Shown here one piece after another: positions 56,502 to 64,000 of a stretch of 64,000 bases of DNA. The position numbers and the translations under genes were made by a program. The stretch's first letter is position 1. Each line of letters starts with the position of its first letter. This stretch comes from Desarmillaria ectypa (taxonomy: Eukaryota; Basidiomycota; Agaricomycetes; Agaricales; Physalacriaceae), in NCBI GenBank assembly GCA_030407005.1, contig JAUDYN010000005.1:3286001-3350000 (forward strand). The letters run 5' to 3'. The notes beneath the pieces were generated by a model that was not told the origin of the DNA, did not search any database, and saw nothing but the letters and a program-made list of their open reading frames with translations.

Positions 56502-57764
56502 ATGCGGTTCACTTCTCTCCTCCTTTCCTTCGTTTTGGCTACTGCTCGGGCCACGTCAGCGACATATCGCTCATCCCTCCACTCTCTGGATGAAGTCCTT
56601 TTATTCGACGCGCCCGCCTTCCAAGACCCAGATAATGCTTCCAATAGTCTCGTCAGCTTACAATCCTTTGTCTATTTCGAGCAGCTCGATTTAAGGACCT
56701 TGACGAGCACCCTCACGGCGTGGCTGACATTGCTGGGGATTGACGGTATCGACACGGCGGTGGAGAGACTCAAGTTATTTGCTGCCGTTGGAGTGCCGGG
56801 TGTGTCGCTTTCGGTGGACGTAGCAGGGTGCAATGAGCAGGCAACGCTGTCTGCCACGTCAGGCTTACCAGAGCTCGGATTGGCTGCGACTAATGCGTCC
56901 GTGGGGCACTGCGATGGAGGAAACACTTTTACTGGGACGTTGCCCAATACTGGCGATGCGGTCACTACGACGATATTTTCATCTGGCACTAATGGCTTTG
57001 GGGTTATTTCCGGTATGCGTCCATTTAGGTTCGTTTGATTCCGTGATGGACTGACTCTCGCTCCAGACATCGACGATACTATTAAAGTGAGCCACGTCCT
57101 GAACCGGCTTGAAGCCATAAAATCGACCCTCTTCGATAATCCGGAGCCTGTTCTAGGTGACTTTCTAATTGCCTGCTTATTCCTTCTTTTGAGGCTCACT
57201 ACCTTTAGGCATGCCTGATTTGTACGCGTCTCTTGCTCAGACACTTAACGACCCTGCGTTCATCTATATCACGGGCTCTCCTTACCAGCTCTTCCCATTC
57301 CTTCGCGACTTTTTGAAGACATCTTTCCCCGAGAGCCGCGGCCCTATCTTTTCACAGAATCTGACCCTTGAAGATATTACCCAAGTCATTGATGTCATCT
57401 TCAACCCCAACAATGTCTTGGAATATAAACTCTCTCAAGTCGATCGCGTCCATGGAATATACCCTAACAAGACTTTTTTAACCGTCGGCGACTCAACGCA
57501 GTCAGACCCGGAAGTATATGCTGAAGCGTAAGTCAGGTCTTATAACTCGACGGATTGTGGGTTAATTGGTGATGACGTTACAGGTACAGGAAGTACGGCG
57601 ACTTTATCCGATGTATCTGGATTCGTCGAGTAGATGGTGCCAACAATTCTAACGAAAGATTTACCACTGCTTTCGAAGGCGTTCCAGAAAGCAAGTACAG
57701 AATTTACAAAGATGATGACATTTCCGGCCTTGCAAACATTGATGTTGCAGGAGGTACATGTTAG
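56502..57764 (+). CDS. Secreted APP1-type (DUF2183) phosphatidate phosphatase homologue
   Basis: Four exons: 56502-57012, 57067-57156, 57209-57527 and 57584-57764. The start chosen at 56502 gives a signal peptide (MRFTSLLLSFVLATARAT); an in-frame ATG 66 bases upstream would spoil it. The N-terminal half is a beta-type domain. The catalytic part starts with ISDIDDTIK, the DxDxT motif of HAD phosphatases, followed by YITGSPYQLFPFL (motif II) and TVGDSTQSDPEVYAE, the end of the APP1 signature. APP1 of yeast dephosphorylates phosphatidate at actin patches in the cytosol. A signal peptide suggests this one acts in the secretory route or outside the cell. Substrate inferred from family. Confidence 0.85.
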
Positions 57765-58358
57765 CTCGTTGTTATTGTAGATATGCATTGTGTTATTTAT
57801 ACCCTATTTGATACCATTTTTGCAGATGACTTCGGCTCACGACCTTCCATGACGCATAGATACTGTGACAGCAGAACGCAAATGGGTCGGGAGGTTGTGT
57901 CACAAGCCCAAAAGATTCAGATTTGGACACTGAAAGCCAGTTATTTTTACTTTTTTCCGGATGATGACTGACACGGGTTGCCTGAAAGATTTCAGGTCGG
58001 TTGGTCAGAACTAGCTGGTATGTGAGCTCGACTATTTGGGACACCTAAGGCCTAGTGAAAATTCCAATTTCTTCGATTTCGTCTGGATAAAATATGCATA
58101 AGCCTTTGTGACCTGCAGATTTCGTCATTTGGGGGTTCCTATGATATCTTTCGACTTCGATTGACGACCTTCCATGACGCATAGATGTCGCGACAGCCTA
58201 CAGGCAGTACCGAATAAAATTTGGAATTGATCAACCCGCTTCCCCGCACTGCTGCTTCGCCACGGCGTCTGGTCTGATAAAATCTGATAAACAAAGAAAT
58301 TCCGGTGAGATTTATTGATCTGCGAGAATTCTCTCTCCCTCCTCTCACCCGCATAACA
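57765..58358. other. Intergenic region with a 23-bp direct repeat
   Basis: Two copies of a 23-base sequence (starting ACGACCTTCC, ending CGCATAGAT) lie at 57839-57861 and 58164-58186, and the matching continues loosely with GACAG after each. No gene recognised in the interval. Confidence 0.55.
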
Positions 58359-59465
58359 ATGGCCTTGAAGCTCCCGTCCCCGTTTAACGAGCTCCCAAGG
58401 GAGCCTTTACTCTTCGGACCCTCGCCCATTCATACCCTCAACCGGATGACCGAGAATCTCGGCGGAACAGTCAAGATATGGGCTAAACGCGATGATTGCA
58501 ACTCCGGGCTTGCCTTCGGCGGCAATAAGATGCGAAAGCTAGAGTACCTCTTAGCGGACGCTCTCGCCAAGGGTGCCGACACTCTAGTGAGCATCGGGGG
58601 TGTTCAAAGCAATCACACGCGACAAGTCGCGGCGATCGCAGCGAAATATGGTTTAAAGGTACATCTGACCATTGATGAGTTCATTCATCACTGATCTTCG
58701 CGTTAGGCCAAGCTGGTTCAAGAGCACTGGGTAGACTGGGAAGATGTTGTCTATGACAAAGTAGGGAACCTGCAGCTTTCGCGGTTAATGGGAGCAGAGC
58801 CGCGGTTGGACCCCTCTACCTTTGGCATCGAACACAAACCCACTGCAGTCTCTCTCACCGCAGAAGTCGAATCTGAGGGTGGAAAACCGTACTACATCCC
58901 TGCCGGTGCCTCTGACCATCCCCTCGGCGGACTCGGATTCGCCCGATGGGCATTCGAAGTTGCCGCGCAGGAAAAAGAACTGGATGTGTTCTTCGACACG
59001 ATCATCGTATGTACTGTGACTGGATCCACGTTAGCGGGTGTGATCGCGGGGTTCAAGCTCCTTGCCAAGCTTAAACCCTCCTCACCACCCCGTCGTGTGA
59101 TTGGGATCGACGCATCTGCGAAGCCTGCAGAGACCAAGGCGCAGGTTCTGCGTATTGCGAAGAGCACTGCTGCGAAGATTGGGTTGAGTGAGGGGGACAT
59201 TACTGAGGCGGATGTGATTTTGGATGAGAGGTACCATGCCGGGTCGTATGGTATACCGGATAAACAGACGATCGAGGCTATAAAGTACGGCGCAAGGATG
59301 GACGCGTTCATTACGGATCCGGTGTATGAAGGGAAAAGTCTCGCTGGGATGGTTGATATGATTAAAAAGGGAGAGATCAAGGGAGGGAATGTTCTCTACG
59401 CGCATTTGGGTGGACAGATGGCGCTCAATGCGTACTCTGACATGGAGAACAAAGTGGGAGCTTGA
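58359..59465 (+). CDS. acdS: 1-aminocyclopropane-1-carboxylate (ACC) deaminase
   Basis: Two exons, 58359-58658 and 58707-59465, with a GTACAT..TTAG intron, give about 352 residues, the family's usual length. The enzyme breaks ACC, the ethylene precursor, into 2-oxobutyrate and ammonia with PLP. The PLP lysine is K57 in AFGGNKMRK, and the substrate-contact Ser is S84 in GVQSNHTRQ. The residues that separate ACC deaminase from D-cysteine desulfhydrase are present: Tyr-Glu in DPVYEGKS and Leu in YAHLGGQ. Start chosen at the ATG before ALKLPSPF, which matches the family start. No signal peptide, so cytosolic. Such enzymes are known from bacteria and some fungi that live with plants. Confidence 0.92.
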
Positions 59466-60709
59466 ACGGGGTCATTGCTGTGTAACCAGGTGTAATTCGA
59501 ACCGAGAAATTAATGTACTTGTAGTGTGCTCGTAGGTTATTGGAACGACTATTCATGGTCACTTGAGATTCTTAACTTGGCGCTCAGCGCCCAGTCATGA
59601 AGATATAGTTAACAACAGCTTGTTCCGCGGTTCAAACAAATAAACGGAACCGCTTCTTGTTTTATGATTTTGCGCCCCTTGCCTTGTTGCTTCACCAATC
59701 TCATTGTCGACAAACAACGTAGAAAGAAGAAAAGTCAGGCCATATTTGTTCAGTTTCTTTGGAATTGGTCTAGGAAACAGTGCTTGCATTACGGCTGTAT
59801 TACGACGAATCTCTCGCCATTATGGACGGATTTTACTATCGTGCCGCCTGCCCTGGATGGACCAGCAGTTGGCCAGCCATATCAGCATCGTCTGCGCTGT
59901 GATATTACACTGCTCAACTTGTAACGATTCCATCAAAATACCTGACGCCGACTTCATCTTCGGGTTCCGAATCGTAGGAATCAGAGTCACTCTCCGTATC
60001 ATCTTCATCATCATGGTGCACAAAGAGGCCGCTTCCTGCTCCCTCCTTTCTCCTTTGCCTTTCTCTTCGGAGGCGGGACACCACCTGCCAAACCTTCTAT
60101 GATGTAATAATAATCAGAGGTGCCAAAAAAATGGTAGAAAGAAATGATCGTTCATAGATCTTGAAACTACTAATAAAACTTCCTTCCTTCCTGAAGTAGA
60201 GTCTGCATGTTTGCCATGACCCATGATTATAATGACCACCCTAAGAAACGGCGCATGCACCGTGAGGAGACGCATACGAAGGTCATTGGTATGGTAGTGC
60301 CACCAGGAGGTGGTTGATTATAAACAGAGCTCCGGTCGGAGCCGACGCCCCTTTCCCTACAATCACGATCTATCATCGACACAGTGAGCTCACCTCTTGG
60401 CAATAACGACGTCGGAGAAGACAAAAGGAAGGCTGGTACAGCCTGACGATGTCAGTCTTATTCTTGGAATAGATCTCATGTTGAGCCCTAGTTTGAACCA
60501 CCTTTTCGCAGAAACGGTGATGTAGGCAGAGCGGGCGGCGATGACATTTTGCACCTTCTTGCAGTCATTGTGCTCCTTGGAACTCGTGCCCATATCGGTT
60601 GATCTTTCATGAATGGACACATTATACACGTACCCTTGATATGACGCTATCTCAGCTATACCCTTGAACTACATGACGCACCGGGAGACCGCGACATGGC
60701 AAGTTTCTC
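59466..60709. other. Interval with possible minus-strand coding pieces
   Basis: On the minus strand an acidic tail (DDEDDTESDSDSYDSEPEDE, then VGVRYFDGIVTS and TGA near 59922) reads like the end of a real protein, and 60390-60629 (RSAYITVSAKRWFKLGLN) looks coding. I could not join them or name a family. A small uncharacterised gene between about 59922 and 60629 is possible. Confidence 0.3.
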
Positions 60710-61533
60710 CTAATGCTTTCCTAGTTTTCCTACAACTAGGATAGCGCAGGAGAGATATAACGTATCCTGTCGCGTCCCATTGGCTTCATTTCCGGGATAA
60801 CTGATCTCCTCACGATACTGCCATTGAATAGTGCTGCTTTTCAAATCCCAACTGTAGAACGGGACGTCTTTGAACCATTCAAACCAGGCGCATTCCTTCT
60901 TGACCTCACCACATTCACGTCCAAGCTGAAGATCAACTTGCGCCTGTGTAAACGGCTTTGACTCTAGTGAAAACGCCGGTAGTTCCGAGTCAGACTCTCT
61001 TCTAAGCAGCCTGGTGACAACAGGAACGACGCCAACAGTTGTTTCTTCTATCTGCCTTGCCGCCGACAACATCACTGCATCGTATCCGTTGAGTTGTCTT
61101 CCGTTGGGGATGAATTTCTTTTTCCAGATCTCTGCAATCTCATCGAATAACTTGGGCTCTACGGTAAATTCATTGACTCCAATCTCTCGCGCGTTTCGAA
61201 CGCTGGTATCTATTATGGTGTGGAGATCCGTGGCGTCCTACGCCCTGAGATAACAGCGTTCTGGAGCCACGATTGGAGTATGTCTTCGTTGTGCTGGCCG
61301 AGTTCCCCAATGAACTCGCAGTCTGGACGGGTTACTTTGAGTGTACTTTTGATTGTCGCTGGGCCAAGTATACCAAACGCGTATGGTCTAAACACTTTTA
61401 CGCCCTTTTCGTGGATGGAAATGAGCTTGTCCAATACTTGTTTCTGTCGTATATTGATAGACTCAGATTACCCTCTACAATGACAACTCACCTCCGCTTC
61501 TTTAGGAGGCTCCTGGGGCTCGAAGTAGGACAT
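60710..61533 (-). pseudogene. Hypothetical protein, frame broken once
   Basis: Minus strand, ATG at 61533 (MSYFEPQEPPKEAE), a GTGAGT..ACAG intron, then KQVLDKLISIHEKGVKVF and CEFIGELGQHNEDILQSWL. Near 61235 the frame must change to continue as TDLHTIIDTSVRNAREIG, EIWKKKFIPNGRQLNGYD and CAWFEWFKDVPFYSWD. No intron fits at that place, so a small insertion or deletion is likely, making this a recent pseudogene or a sequencing error. The protein family is unknown to me. The length without the break would be about 240-260 residues. Confidence 0.45.
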
Positions 61534-63161
61534 GATGGCACCAATTTAAGAAACCTTTACTCTACGTCAAACATGGTAGTAGGGGCGGTGTTTATGCATG
61601 TACGCTTTGTGCAGGGCTGGGTGAAATGTCTTGAAACTGTCTGCAGCATCAAGTAGCGTCTATGGGTGTCCATTCAACTTTGAATACTGCGATGTCAGTG
61701 AGTACCACCTACTGTATTGTCGCTGTCTGCATCTTTGACCTTCTTCATTTTCTGCACAATAGGTTCATCAGAAGTACTCCTGTTGTGCTTAGGCGTTAAT
61801 TCGAATCTTATGCAGGCAAAAACATTCTGAAAATATCTAGGTCGGGATCCTAACAACCAACGATGATAACGCTCTTTCGGTTATCGACTGACTACCCTAC
61901 GTCACGACATCATCGTCCTCGCCGCTGTCATCTCCGCCCAAAACCAACATTGAAGCCTACCACACGTCGGTGCAGACATTGCTATAACCATCTCGAACTA
62001 TGACTAGACCGCCTACCCAGCATTCAACGACCTCAGTGAGGACAGCCTTGTGAATTTGACGGAAAAGAATCAGGAGGTTAATTGAATAAAGTCGTTCGTG
62101 AGGACAGAATCTATGTGAAGTGACAGAAACCAGCTAACTTGAGGTTGTTTTCCTGTAAGAGCGAGCAGCAGTTTTGGACGTCTTCTGAATGTGTGGAAGT
62201 CTGAGGGTGAGCAGACGGGTTGCTTGCTTCTGTGCTGTATCTGGTCTTGTTACAAGGGGGCTGTCTGGAGCCTACTTCGTTGAGCATGGCGAGCGTTGAC
62301 CGCAAGCCACGGACTACATTTAGATTACTGGTACATACCCTATTAGTCTACTTTTTCCGTCCAGGCATCTCTCAGCGCTTAATGTTTAACTACCGTCTAC
62401 ACGCTGGGATATATATAACATACTTATACATACTCTACGGTGCCACAGAGTTGTTCTTCCTCAGTGGAAGCAGCATAGAATAGCATGAAGGCACACGTTT
62501 TCGGAGGAGGCAAAAAAGGGACTGCCGGGACACATCTTACCAAGGCATGGCAAAAAAAAGAACCCTAATGTCAAGTTTCGGTCTAATCCGGAGACGGGTA
62601 TAAGCGTTGTTGAGAAGGTCGGCTCCAAATTCTAATACGCTCTGCTGCCTCTGCAGTCCGGAAGTAATAGCAATCCTAAAACTCTGTGGAATAACAGCGG
62701 CAATAAAAAGGAAGGCCATCAATACACCGAAGATGACGTTGCGACAATGTGTAAAACTACCACTGGCTTCGTTTTGAAGGAGCTCAAAACCGATATTCTT
62801 CCCGGAGGCAATGACCATCGCAGTTATTCAATAAATGCTTTTGGAAGCACATATATCTGTATCACGATACAGGGTAACACAATCCCCTTCCCTATGTCAT
62901 CCAAAAAGACTTCCATCAAAGTTGGCGGAAAATGCGACGGTAGGTAATGGCAGACAGGATACAATGAGTTGGCATTAGATATATAGCAAGTTGCGATGAT
63001 AAATGTACAAGTGAGTTCGAAGCTATTTGCGTTTGTATGTACGCATCAGGAAGTCGAATGAGTTCTAAGGCTACAAAAGAATGCAAGTTTGCAAACAAAT
63101 AATTAGCAGAGCACGTAAAATATCATAAAGTCATCAATGGCAAAAAAAAAAAACAAGGGCA
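61534..63161. other. Interval without a recognised gene
   Basis: About 1.6 kb. One minus-strand piece, 62537-62818, has a hydrophobic helix (VIFGVLMAFLFIAAVIP) and may be a gene remnant. The rest shows nothing. Just before the last gene there is a run of A (63141-63151). Confidence 0.35.
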
Positions 63162-64000
63162 TCAAGCCCTCAAAAACATCTCGATGGGAATGGGCTTCCT
63201 CCTCAAACCCGAGCTACTCGTGCTCTCAGCACTAGTTCCGCTACCGGTGGTGCTCGTACTTGTCTGACGCTTCAACGACGGAGCATCACTCTGCGAGAAC
63301 CAAGAGACAGTAGACGAGAACGTCGAGTTGGTCGGAGAGTCGACGCTACTCCGGAAAGAGATCCCTCGCTTCCTCCCGCTGGGACTCCGCTTGGTCTTAT
63401 CCTTCCCTCCCTTGAAGTAAGGCAGCACACGCTTGACCAGAGTCGAAGAACGTTCTTCCTCCACGGAGCCCAGAGTGGATGTACTAAATCGACTCCGGAG
63501 TACGCGCCCATTCTCGAGCTCGGCTAAGTAGCACTGCTCTTCCTCCTCGCCGAAAGACCGCCCTTTAGACGAAGGCTGGGGAGAGGTCTCCTCCCGTGTG
63601 TGGAGCTCGTTAAGACCACCCTGGATATCCGCTTCCAAATCAATAGGCGAGCAGGGAAGAGAAAGGGGGAAACGAAGGTTGGCTGATGAGTCCAAGTCGA
63701 AGGTGAAGTCAACGAGTGACACGTTGGAAGAGCTGTCATCTTCGGGTGCTGGGGATGGAGAACTCGACTCCGATTCGGAGTAGCGGCTGCCGGAGCTGAG
63801 CGAGACACCTTCAAGGTAGTAGAGCAGCACGTCGGCGCCGTCCTCGTCTGCCTCGGCAGGTACAGGGAGGGAAGTACGGGGAGGTGGACGGACGATGGTG
63901 AGAGACTTGGGACGCGTTTTCTGGGTGCTGGGAAGTGCACAACCAGATTCAGGTCGCGACGCAGAGCTTTGAGAATGGGCAGGCGCGTAAAGTGAAGAGA
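63162..64000 (-). CDS. Hypothetical Ser-rich protein (partial, start beyond right edge)
   Basis: One frame stays open on the minus strand from the window edge to the stop at 63162-63164, at least 279 codons. It is Ser/Glu-rich and probably disordered: RPKSLTIVRPPPR, LLYYLEGVSL, then VSLVDFTFDLDSS and YLAELENGRVLRSRFSTSTL. The C-terminus has KRVLPYFKGGKDKTKRSP and ends RRKPIPIEMFLRA, a conserved-looking tail. No domain recognised. The true start is not in the window, so no statement on targeting is possible. Confidence 0.65.
   Translation of the reverse strand, partial: SSLYAPAHSQSSASRPESGCALPSTQKTRPKSLTIVRPPPRTSLPVPAEADEDGADVLLYYLEGVSLSSGSRYSESESSSPSPAPEDDSSSNVSLVDFTFDLDSSANLRFPLSLPCSPIDLEADIQGGLNELHTREETSPQPSSKGRSFGEEEEQCYLAELENGRVLRSRFSTSTLGSVEEERSSTLVKRVLPYFKGGKDKTKRSPSGRKRGISFRSSVDSPTNSTFSSTVSWFSQSDAPSLKRQTSTSTTGSGTSAESTSSSGLRRKPIPIEMFLRA

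Noticed and set aside
1..64000. CRISPR arrays, rRNA genes, operons and prokaryotic-type sites
   Set aside because: None seen. The genome is clearly eukaryotic with introns, and no regularly spaced repeats or rRNA sequence were found by eye.

Overview
The window reads as chromosomal DNA of a filamentous basidiomycete (Agaricomycotina-like). The support is many short introns of about 45-60 nt with GT..AG ends, fungal gene families (copper-fist factor, VPS15, patatin-like proteins, ACC deaminase, ORC3, MCM4) and chromodomain-bearing Ty3/gypsy retrotransposons. It splits into a repeat-rich left third (1 to about 31.5 kb) and a gene-dense right part (33 to 64 kb).

Left third. Positions 1-22810 are nested LTR elements. 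A near-complete chromovirus, E1 (8332-16828, 423-bp LTRs, AAAAA target duplication), lies inside an older relative, E2 (529-8331 plus 16834-17992). E2 in turn interrupts a still older relative, E3 (17993-22068), and E3 is inserted in the RNase H gene of a Ty1/copia element, E4 (22069-22810). E2 also took two insertions of an unclassified repeat, X, in opposite orientations. The gag segment between them is inverted, which leaves 528-bp inverted arms at 1-528 and 3355-3882. CpG counts read by eye in the LTRs fall with nesting depth: 23 and 21 in E1, 1 in E2, 0 in E3. All six differences between the two E1 LTRs are CpG transitions. The features most worth attention are in E1: a long 5' reading frame with a membrane segment, a PPxY motif and a SUMO-interacting-type motif, overlapping another open frame; and a hairpin just after the gag stop, supported by paired changes in E2, placed as expected for a -1 frameshift into pol.

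Between 23 and 33 kb there are two related solo LTRs with intact target duplications, one of which splits a PHO89-type phosphate transporter gene, a patatin-like gene without its catalytic residues, and several uncharacterised or decayed genes.

Right part. In order: a hypothetical gene (33007-33717, -), CSTF2/RNA15-type RNA-processing factor (-), VPS15 (-), a copper-fist transcription factor (-), alanine aminotransferase (+), ORC3 (-), MCM4 (+), a secreted APP1-type phosphatase (+), ACC deaminase (+), a frameshifted hypothetical gene (-) and a hypothetical gene leaving the right edge (-). ORC3 and MCM4, both needed for replication licensing, share a 161-bp divergent promoter with an ACGCGT box. 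Exon limits were placed by eye from reading frame, splice signals and remembered family conservation. No search was run.
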